30,466 nucleotides of DNA from Micavibrio sp. UBA2705 (GTDB lineage Bacteria; Pseudomonadota; Alphaproteobacteria; Micavibrionales; Micavibrionaceae), in NCBI GenBank assembly GCA_002354205.1, contig DELD01000066.1:9760-40225 (forward strand). The letters run 5' to 3'. The position numbers and the translations under genes were made by a program. Positions 24,069 through 30,466 of this stretch are shown in pieces; positions within the stretch are counted from its first letter, which is position 1; the number at the start of each line of letters is the position of its first letter. Below the pieces are notes generated by a model. It was not told the origin of the DNA, searched no databases, and saw only the letters and a list, made by a program, of their open reading frames with translations.

Positions 24069-24962
24069 ATGGGCGAGATAAGCAAAGCTGATTTTAAGTA
24101 TAGCGATGAGGAAATGGATGCCCTTATCCAAAAATATTGTAATGATTTTACTGCCAATGCTGCCGCGGGCATGTATGACCCCATTCATGGCCGTGACGTG
24201 GAAATTGACCAAGTTATTTTGATCCTTTTGCAAAAAGGCCGTAAAAACGCCATGCTCCAAGCACCTGCCGGTGTTGGTAAAACCGCGCTTTGTGTCGGCC
24301 TCGCGCAGCAAATTGTGGCTGACAACGTCCCTGATAAATTAAAAAAATGCCGCCTTTTAGAAATTGACCTTGCAGCAATGTCTGCAGGTACATCATCGAT
24401 ATCAGAATTCCAAGGACGCATCGTTCCTCTTTTGAAAGCCATGGCAGAGCGCCATTATCACCCTGATTACGGCTTAACAATTTTGTTTATTGATGAAATC
24501 CACCAAATTATGCCGACATGTCACGGCAGTGCCTATAAAGGCCTATCCGAAGTGATGAAGCCTTATTTGACGTCGGGTGCGCTATATGTGATCGGCGCGA
24601 CAACAAAAGACGAATTTCGTATGTATATTGGCGTTGACCCTGCAATGGAGCGTCGTTTTCAGCAAGTCAACCTCTCCGTTCCTGACGCAGAAGGCGCATT
24701 CATGATTTTGCAGGCTGTACGCCCTGGCTACATCAAGCATCATGGCATTGATATCCCTGATGACAAATGCCGCGAGATTGTCCGCCTTACTGAAAAATAT
24801 ATGAAGAAAAGAAACCAGCCAGATAAATCCATCATGACCATGGATGCAGCCTGCGCCTATCATGTCAAAGAATTTGGCACGGGCGGTGAACTTTCCGAAG
24901 AAGCCATTTACACAATGGTTTCAAAAGATATCGGCATTTCAGCCCTTGCTCTGAAAGAATAA
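24069..24962 (+). CDS. Stand-alone ClpB D1-like AAA+ ATPase
   Basis: 297 residues, equal to the first ATPase module of ClpA/ClpB and little else. YDPIHGRDVEIDQVI matches the DPVIGRD entry of ClpB D1. Walker A APAGVGKT (65-72) keeps the Lys-Thr, Walker B is LFIDEIH (139-145), sensor 1 IGATT (175-179), and the Arg-finger segment AMERRFQ (192-198). The D1 pore loop, normally KYRGEFEERL, is replaced by SSISEFQGRI, losing the substrate-gripping aromatic residue. The N-domain, M-domain and D2 are absent. By family it should bind and hydrolyse ATP as an oligomer, but it is unlikely to thread substrate itself. It might complement the degenerate D1 of the 4094-6433 protein; that is inference. The ribosome site is weak. 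Likely co-transcribed with serB. Confidence 0.9.
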   Translation: MGEISKADFKYSDEEMDALIQKYCNDFTANAAAGMYDPIHGRDVEIDQVILILLQKGRKNAMLQAPAGVGKTALCVGLAQQIVADNVPDKLKKCRLLEIDLAAMSAGTSSISEFQGRIVPLLKAMAERHYHPDYGLTILFIDEIHQIMPTCHGSAYKGLSEVMKPYLTSGALYVIGATTKDEFRMYIGVDPAMERRFQQVNLSVPDAEGAFMILQAVRPGYIKHHGIDIPDDKCREIVRLTEKYMKKRNQPDKSIMTMDAACAYHVKEFGTGGELSEEAIYTMVSKDIGISALALKE

Positions 24963-24973
24963 ACAACAAAAAA

Positions 24974-24997
24974 ACGCGCCACTTTAAAGGCGCGTTA
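24974..24997. terminator. Bidirectional terminator between the D1-like AAA+ gene and the small acidic gene
   Basis: AACGCGCC (24974-24981) / GGCGCGTT (24990-24997) with an 8-nt loop. On the minus strand the stem runs into a T run (TTTTTTT interrupted by G), and on the plus strand into AAATTCTTTT. Confidence 0.8.
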
Positions 24998-25025
24998 AAT
25001 TCTTTTCACTTCTGTTTAAACCTGT

Positions 25026-25283
25026 TTACGGACAGCCTGGGGATGATGGGTCAACCGCGCATTGTATCTTTTGATGACGGTCGATTAGCGCGTCTTTCGC
25101 GCCTTCTGCCATACCACGTCCCAATGATATATCCGCTGGCTTGATTGATACGGCTTCTGCATCATCATTACCCAGCGCCCATTCAAACGCACCGACAGCA
25201 AAATCTTTTACGGCCTCAAACACGCCTACTTCTTCGGGGGCTTTTTCACTTTCCTCCGGCGCTTTCGCTTCAAACTCGCTCAT
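25026..25283 (-). CDS. Small acidic hypothetical protein
   Basis: 85 residues, no recognised family. The N-terminal 20 residues are Glu/Pro/Ala-rich. A helix FEAVKDFAVGAFEWALG (about 22-38) follows, then a polar middle and a tail with two Cys in QCAVDPSSPGCP. No signal peptide is seen. A very strong ribosome site (GAGGAGG) precedes the ATG by 6 bases, which argues that it is a real and well-translated gene. It converges with the D1-like AAA+ gene across a shared terminator. The EWALG/acidic style faintly recalls the tail of the 392-residue membrane protein (AIFEWADEI), but this is too short to be evidence of homology. Confidence 0.72.
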   Translation of the reverse strand: MSEFEAKAPEESEKAPEEVGVFEAVKDFAVGAFEWALGNDDAEAVSIKPADISLGRGMAEGAKDALIDRHQKIQCAVDPSSPGCP

Positions 25284-25360
25284 ATTATCCTCCTCAACCT
25301 AATCCTGAGTTGATAATACCTCAAAAATATTAATCTTTCGTAAAATAAACAGCAAAAAGC

Positions 25361-26020
25361 TTACACATCCCCCGCAAGCGTGAAGATTTCTTCGGCTGAA
25401 TGCACCATATGATGAATATGCGGGTGCGGCTCTTTCGGGATACGACCATGATGCACTAAAACGGTTTTCATACCTAATTCATGCGGGTGGTTCAAATTCC
25501 GAATTGTGTCTTCTGCCATAATCATTTGCGATGCTTCAAGCCCCAAAAGATCCATTGTCATTTCAAAAACAAAGCGCGATTCATCTTTCTTTTGAAAGCC
25601 ATAATCTTCAAGGCCGAAAATGCGGTCATCAGGGAAAAACTGACGTAAATCTAAATGATCTAACGCACGCTCCGCCCAGTGGCGCGAGCCATGGGTGACA
25701 ATCACATGCTGCAATTTTGAGCCTTTAAAAATTTCAACCAGCTCCTGTGATTTCTCAAGGATTTTTTCATCTAAATGCTTATGAAATTCATGGTGAACAT
25801 CCACATTGCATAAATCATGCTGCTCTAAAAAAACACGCATGGAATAGCCATGTTTCACAAAGGATTCTTCCGCCATTTTCGTGGCCACGGCATCATCAAC
25901 ATCAACGCCAAGCGCACGCGCTGTACGACCTGCAATATGGTTACACGCATCTTCAAACAAAGTACTAAAACGATATAATGTGTTATCTAAATCCCAGATA
26001 ATGGCTTTAATATTACTCAT
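25361..26020 (-). CDS. HAD hydrolase, pyrimidine 5'-nucleotidase-like
   Basis: 219 residues. Motif I IIWDLDNTLYRFST (nucleophile Asp10) is characteristic of the Sdt1/pyrimidine-5'-nucleotidase group of HAD-IA enzymes. Motif II VTHGSRHW, motif III FQKKDESRF, and motif IV MAEDTIRNLNHPHELGM with the conserved acidic pair. A His-rich tail (PHPHIHHMVHS) is notable. Homologues dephosphorylate nucleoside monophosphates or related small phosphates in the cytoplasm; the exact substrate is not deducible. AAGGA lies about 11 bases before the ATG. It follows putA in the same orientation with an 81-base gap that contains an inverted repeat, so co-transcription with putA is uncertain. Confidence 0.88.
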   Translation of the reverse strand: MSNIKAIIWDLDNTLYRFSTLFEDACNHIAGRTARALGVDVDDAVATKMAEESFVKHGYSMRVFLEQHDLCNVDVHHEFHKHLDEKILEKSQELVEIFKGSKLQHVIVTHGSRHWAERALDHLDLRQFFPDDRIFGLEDYGFQKKDESRFVFEMTMDLLGLEASQMIMAEDTIRNLNHPHELGMKTVLVHHGRIPKEPHPHIHHMVHSAEEIFTLAGDV

Positions 26021-26077
26021 ATAACTTACGCGTCCTTACTTTTTAATTACGCTTAGTTTTACGCAATCCTAGATTCA

Positions 26078-26095
26078 ATAACAAGTTCTTGTTAT
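26078..26095. other. Near-perfect palindrome between putA and the HAD gene
   Basis: ATAACAAG-TT-CTTGTTAT, an 18-bp dyad just downstream of the putA stop. No T run follows on the minus strand, and the 2-base centre is too tight for a good RNA hairpin, so it may be a protein-binding site. A TTACGCAA (26059-26066), the same octamer type as in the 1773-1870 operator cluster, lies nearby. Confidence 0.4.
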
Positions 26096-26101
26096 GTGTC
26101 A

Positions 26102-29100
26102 TTACCCTTTTAAAATCAACTTCACATCGCCGCCCATTGCTGCCGTGTTAATGCTGATCGCTTTTTCAACAGCGAAGCGGTGCAGATAATGCGGCCCCCC
26201 AGCCTTTGGGCCTGTACCTGAAAGGCCATGACCGCCAAATGGCTGCGAGCCGACAACCGCGCCAGTCATATGGCGGTTAACGTAGATATTGCCAACACTG
26301 ACTTTGCGTTCAACCAAAGCATGGCGGTCTTCAAGGCGGCTATGCAGCCCGAAAGTCAGGCCATAACCTGTGCTATTCACTTGATCAAGCAAGTCTTCTA
26401 ATGCGTCGCCCTTATAGGTCATGACGTGCAAAAATGGTCCGAAGATTTCTTGGTCTAAATCTTCAAAGCGTTTAAGGCGGCATAATGTTGGCGCAAAGAA
26501 ATAGCCTTTTTGTGTCTCTTGCTTATCCATTGGCGCGGCACAAATAATCTCGCCAATGCCATCCATTTTTTCACGATGATGCACCAGCATTGCATGTGCC
26601 TCGCTGTCAATTAACGGCCCAACATCGGTTGAAATTTTCAGCGTATTACCAACGGTTAAATCTGCCATCGCCCCTTGCAGCATTTCTAAAATATGTGGCG
26701 CGACATCTTCTTGGATCAGCAAAAGGCGTAGCGCAGAGCAGCGCTGCCCCGCAGCGCCAAAAGCGCTCATAATCACATCATCAACTACTTGCTCAGGCAA
26801 AGCGGTAGAATCAACCATCATGACATTTAACCCGCCCGTTTCCGCAATAAACGGAACGATCGCGCCATTTTTTTCAGCCAAAGCGCGGTTAATAAGGCTC
26901 GCGGTACTGTTAGAGCCCGTGAAAGCCACGCCCCCACAATGCTTATGCTCAACCAAAGCCGCCCCAATTTCGCCGCCGCCAATGACAAGCTGTAAAGCTT
27001 CGGCGGGTACGCCCGCACTGTGCATAATCTTCACCGCTTCATAAGCAATAATCGGCGTTTGTTCGGCTGGTTTGGCAATAACCGCATTGCCCGCCATTAA
27101 GGCTGCGACGACTTGCCCTGTAAATATAGCGAGCGGGAAGTTCCACGGGCTAATACATAAAAATACGCCGCGCCCTTCCATCATCAAACGGTTTTCTTCG
27201 CCAGTTGGCCCTGGTAAAATCATGCCTTTACGCGAGAATAATTTTGAACCATGCAGGGCATAATAACGACAAAAATCAACAGCTTCACGCAATTCGCCTA
27301 GCGCATCTTCAAGGGTCTTTCCCGCTTCACGCATCATTAAGCCAACTAATAAATTCTTATTTTCTTCGTAAAGCTCAGCAATCGCGTATAAAATATCCGC
27401 GCGTCGTGATGCCCGATACTGGTTCCATTGTACAAAGCCCGCGCGCGCTTGGTTATACGCTGGTTCAACAATATCTTTATGTGCGAACAAAGCTGTGCCG
27501 ACCACATCATCTGTATTGGAGGGGTTTTCAACGCTTTCTGGGTGACCGGATTGATATTCTTTGCCATTAATCAATGACACCGCATGAAACGCTTTTAAGT
27601 CTTTGGTCGCTTTCGCGCCCGTGACAAAGTCAAGCAACACGCGCTTGTCAGATAAATCATAGCCCAAAGAATTTTCCCGCGCCGCGCCAAATAAAGCAGA
27701 CGGCATAGAAATGTGATTTTCATTATCATTAAGCGCATGGCTGATCGGGTCTTTCGATAGCCACTCAACAGGGACGCGATCATCGCGAATTTGCTGTACG
27801 AAGGAGCTATTTGCGCCATTTTCTAAAATACGCCGCACCAAATAAGGCAGCAGCTCTGCATGTGCGCCAACCGGCGCATAAATACGTACAGGGCCAAAAT
27901 CATCACCATTCACCACTTCATAAAGCGCATCCCCCATACCATGCAGGCGCTGAAATTCAAACGCAACATCAGATTTTTGGGTCATTTCATGAACCGAAGC
28001 GATTGTTTGCGCATTATGCGTTGCAAACATCGGGTAAAAAGCACTATCCCGCGCCAACAACTTTTTAGCACAAGCAAGAAAAGATATATCTGTATGACTT
28101 TTCTTGGTATAGACGGGGTAATCATGTAACCCCATCGCCTGCGCGCGTTTAATTTCACTATCCCAATACGCGCCCTTCACAAGGCGGATTTGCAAACAGC
28201 GCTGCGTTGCCGTTGCGCGGCCTTGCAAATAATCAATCAAGTCTAGCGCAGAGCGTTGATAGGCCTGAAGCGCTAAACCAAAACCTTGCCAGTTCGCAAA
28301 GTCCTGATCATCCAAAATCGCATCAATAATATCAATTGAAATATCAAGGCGTTCAACTTCTTCGGCATCAACCGTTAAGTTAATATTCTGCGCCATTGCG
28401 GCATGGCATAATGCGCGCAGCTTTTCAGTAAGTACAGGTACACATGTTTTCGCATAAACGGTGTGATATTTCGGGTATAATGCCGAAAGCTTGACCGATA
28501 TACCTGCGCAGGCCTGCATCTTCGCGGCATCTGTACCTTGCACCCTTGTGGTTTTACCCGCTTTACCTATTGCCGCAATGGCATTTAAGTAACTCACCAT
28601 ATAGGCATCCGCCTGCGCTTGCGTGCGTGCGCCTTCGCCGAGCATATCGTACGAAAACAAAAACCCTTTTTTCTGTAATGGCTTCGCTTTTTTCAGCGCC
28701 TTATCAATGCTTTCCCCCAAAACAAAGCTTTGTCCCATTTGACGCATGGAGCGTTTAAAGGCTTGCAATAAAAACGGCCGACTGACTTTCCCTAATGGGC
28801 TTTTATAAGTTTTTGATGAAATGCTTAACCCTTCGGCGAGCAGGCGTAGCACAAGGTCTTGTTGTTTCTTTGGCTGATCTTTAAATTTTTCATCCGCTGG
28901 CGCCGTGCTTTCCTTACCATTCCAATCCCCTTGGACAAGCTTTTCTTTAATCAACGCATTGGCAGTATGGCTATCTGGAATACGCAAAAGCGATTCCGCG
29001 AGGGTCATTAAACCCAGCCCCTCATTGCTAGATAATGGATATTTCAGCAAAAGCGCTTCGATTTCACCGAATTTACTCGGGATTTTACGTACACGTTTGA

Positions 29101-29236
29101 TCAAAGAAGTCGCCGTAGCTTCCACCTTCATTCTAAAATCAGTATCCCAATCCAAAAAGCCGATTAATTGCTCAATCTGATAATCCTCTTCATTGGTTGC
29201 AATACTTAACGCGCGCCCCGCAAATCCCTTATCCAT
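26102..29236 (-). CDS. putA: Bifunctional proline dehydrogenase / P5C dehydrogenase
   Basis: 1044 residues, matching short (type A) PutA without the N-terminal ribbon-helix-helix DNA-binding domain, so it should not repress its own gene. It oxidises proline via FAD to pyrroline-5-carboxylate, then to glutamate with NAD, channelling the intermediate internally; it works at the inner membrane face. Proline dehydrogenase barrel about 180-480 (KLSALYPKYH, VDAEEVERLDIS, RLVKGAYWDSEIKRAQ, QRLHGMGDALYEVV). Aldehyde dehydrogenase domain about 560-1020 (CISPWNFPLAIFTGQ, VIAKPAEQTPIIA, AETGGLNVMMVD with Glu near 797, AAGQRCSALRL with catalytic Cys near 832, GPKAGGPHYLHRF). GGGAG precedes the ATG. It is divergent from xseA over a 99-base gap. 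Confidence 0.96.
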   Translation of the reverse strand: MDKGFAGRALSIATNEEDYQIEQLIGFLDWDTDFRMKVEATATSLIKRVRKIPSKFGEIEALLLKYPLSSNEGLGLMTLAESLLRIPDSHTANALIKEKLVQGDWNGKESTAPADEKFKDQPKKQQDLVLRLLAEGLSISSKTYKSPLGKVSRPFLLQAFKRSMRQMGQSFVLGESIDKALKKAKPLQKKGFLFSYDMLGEGARTQAQADAYMVSYLNAIAAIGKAGKTTRVQGTDAAKMQACAGISVKLSALYPKYHTVYAKTCVPVLTEKLRALCHAAMAQNINLTVDAEEVERLDISIDIIDAILDDQDFANWQGFGLALQAYQRSALDLIDYLQGRATATQRCLQIRLVKGAYWDSEIKRAQAMGLHDYPVYTKKSHTDISFLACAKKLLARDSAFYPMFATHNAQTIASVHEMTQKSDVAFEFQRLHGMGDALYEVVNGDDFGPVRIYAPVGAHAELLPYLVRRILENGANSSFVQQIRDDRVPVEWLSKDPISHALNDNENHISMPSALFGAARENSLGYDLSDKRVLLDFVTGAKATKDLKAFHAVSLINGKEYQSGHPESVENPSNTDDVVGTALFAHKDIVEPAYNQARAGFVQWNQYRASRRADILYAIAELYEENKNLLVGLMMREAGKTLEDALGELREAVDFCRYYALHGSKLFSRKGMILPGPTGEENRLMMEGRGVFLCISPWNFPLAIFTGQVVAALMAGNAVIAKPAEQTPIIAYEAVKIMHSAGVPAEALQLVIGGGEIGAALVEHKHCGGVAFTGSNSTASLINRALAEKNGAIVPFIAETGGLNVMMVDSTALPEQVVDDVIMSAFGAAGQRCSALRLLLIQEDVAPHILEMLQGAMADLTVGNTLKISTDVGPLIDSEAHAMLVHHREKMDGIGEIICAAPMDKQETQKGYFFAPTLCRLKRFEDLDQEIFGPFLHVMTYKGDALEDLLDQVNSTGYGLTFGLHSRLEDRHALVERKVSVGNIYVNRHMTGAVVGSQPFGGHGLSGTGPKAGGPHYLHRFAVEKAISINTAAMGGDVKLILKG

Positions 29237-29335
29237 GCATATCTCCCACTAAGAATATTTTTCTAACTTTATTTTTTCTAATAATGAGGGCAATATACCC
29301 CAACAAACACCAATTGGAAATGATGATAATATCAA

Positions 29336-30466
29336 ATGAGTGACACCTATACACAGAAGCAAGACAACCACGGCAATAACGCCCCAGAAATGAGCGTTTC
29401 TGACCTTGCACATTCTTTAAAGCGCACCTTGGAAGACGCTTATGGGCGCGTGCGCGTACGCGGCGAGCTTTCGCGCGTCAAAGTCGTTTCATCTGGCCAT
29501 ATGTATTCTGATTTAAAAGACCAAAATTCCGTCATTAATGTCATTTGCTGGCGCGGCAGCCTCTCAAAGCTTGCTATTCGTCCCGAAGAAGGGCTTGATG
29601 TCATCTGCACGGGGCGCATCACCACCTACCCGCAGCGTTCTAACTATCAACTGATCATTGAAAGTATGGAGCTTGCCGGTGAGGGCGCATTGCTCAAAAT
29701 GCTCGAAGAGCGCAAAAAGAAGCTCGCTGCAGAAGGGCTGTTTGCAGAAGAGCGAAAAAAGCAGCTGCCTTTCTTACCTGAACGCATCGGCGTTGTCACA
29801 TCGCCCACCGGCGCCGTTATACGAGACATTCTACACCGCATCAGCGACCGTTTTCCGCGCCCAGTCATGCTCTGGCCCGTACGCGTACAAGGGGATGGCG
29901 CAGCGGCGGAAATCACCCATGCAATAAACGGCTTTAACGCTTTACCAGAAGGCCAGCGCCCCGACATATTAATTGTCGCACGCGGCGGCGGCTCACTAGA
30001 AGACTTGATGGCCTTTAACGAAGAAAACGTTGTCCGCGCCATTGCCGCATCACAAATCCCCGTTATTTCAGCCGTCGGTCATGAAACGGACACAACCCTT
30101 GCCGATTATGCCGCTGACCGCCGCGCCCCGACACCGACAGGTGCAGCAGAAATTGCTGTGCCAGAACGCCTCATGCTGCTCGCCCGCGTAGAAGAAGATA
30201 AAACGCGTCTCTTCGCCGCGATTACGCGCCAGACAGATCATCACAAAAAATTTGTAAAATCCCTCGCTGCGCGTATAAGTGACCCACGCAAATTAATCGA
30301 AATTAAAGCCCAGCAAAGTGACCATCAATTTGAGAAACTCAAAAGTTTATTCCGTCATAAATTAAACCAAAGGCAGCAATATCTTTTACGCTTAGAAGGC
30401 CGCATCAAACATCCGAAAGACCGCATCAGCGAAGCAGCACAGCGCCTGAATTATATAGGTGCAAAC
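29336..30466 (+). CDS. xseA: Exodeoxyribonuclease VII large subunit, 3' end cut by window edge
   Basis: 377 codons are open to the last base, so the C-terminal part lies outside the window. The catalytic subunit degrades single-stranded DNA to oligonucleotides together with XseB. The N-terminal OB-fold domain runs about 17-110 (MSVSDLAHSLKRTLEDAYG, VRVRGELSRVKVVSSGHMY, FDVICTG-like GLDVICTGRITTYPQRSNYQ). The catalytic domain has RIGVVTSPTGAVIRDILHRI, ARGGGSLEDLMAFNEE, and SAVGHETDTTLADYAADRRAPTP split across the conserved Gly-His-Glu-x-Asp site. After about 285 the helical coiled-coil region that binds XseB begins. The ribosome site is weak (GGAA far upstream). xseB is not in view. Confidence 0.95.
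   Translation, partial: MSDTYTQKQDNHGNNAPEMSVSDLAHSLKRTLEDAYGRVRVRGELSRVKVVSSGHMYSDLKDQNSVINVICWRGSLSKLAIRPEEGLDVICTGRITTYPQRSNYQLIIESMELAGEGALLKMLEERKKKLAAEGLFAEERKKQLPFLPERIGVVTSPTGAVIRDILHRISDRFPRPVMLWPVRVQGDGAAAEITHAINGFNALPEGQRPDILIVARGGGSLEDLMAFNEENVVRAIAASQIPVISAVGHETDTTLADYAADRRAPTPTGAAEIAVPERLMLLARVEEDKTRLFAAITRQTDHHKKFVKSLAARISDPRKLIEIKAQQSDHQFEKLKSLFRHKLNQRQQYLLRLEGRIKHPKDRISEAAQRLNYIGAN

Noticed and set aside
27205..27570. 121-codon plus-strand frame within putA
   Set aside because: Antisense to the aldehyde dehydrogenase part of putA, with no ribosome site or recognisable protein features.

Overview
The window looks like chromosomal DNA of an alphaproteobacterium with moderate GC (not counted). 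Three things support this. A GapR (DUF2312) nucleoid protein is present, a family largely confined to Alphaproteobacteria. SerC is of the alphaproteobacterial type, and the housekeeping genes (argS, ilvBN, dapE, serB, putA, xseA) read as alphaproteobacterial orthologues. A Micavibrio-like or Rhodospirillales-like host is my guess from general resemblance and cannot be proven here. No transposase, integrase, phage gene or CRISPR array was seen. No stretch longer than 300 bases lacks a gene.

Layout. 1-1650 is the 3' part of argS, cut by the window edge. 1898-7650 is a self-contained three-gene operon. It has its own sigma70-like promoter embedded in repeated TTACGTAA-type palindromes, and it ends at a 16-bp-stem terminator. 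It encodes a long coiled-coil protein, a two-module ClpB-like AAA+ protein with a degraded first ATPase module and an intact second one, and a membrane-anchored protein with a cysteine-bearing domain. Then come a membrane rhodanese, a tRNA-Leu(CAA) on the minus strand, and ilvB-ilvN with a small secreted protein. A bidirectional terminator separates these from gapR and the minus-strand group dapE - copper chaperone PCu(A)C - HAD phosphatase.

14181-17909 (minus) is a four-gene envelope operon with a good promoter and a terminator: DsbC/G-like thiol oxidoreductase, a protein with a Pro/Ala-rich tail, a small lytic transglycosylase and a TcpQ-like protein. The combination resembles accessory parts of a type IV secretion or type IV pilus machine. 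Next are a FIST sensory-domain protein and a divergently oriented L,D-transpeptidase, a DUF1826-like protein, a tiny ORF abutting serC, and divergent serC and serB (both in phosphoserine-route serine synthesis). Behind serB lies a second AAA+ protein equal to a stand-alone ClpB D1 module. After that come a small acidic protein, a pyrimidine-5'-nucleotidase-like HAD, putA (proline to glutamate) and the 5' part of xseA.

The best candidate for something undescribed is the 1898-7650 operon, possibly together with the D1-only AAA+ protein at 24069-24962. ClpB-type D1 and D2 activities appear divided between two loci, and the D2 protein sits between a coiled-coil protein and a membrane protein. No type VI secretion genes accompany it, so it is not simply ClpV. 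Its function is unknown.
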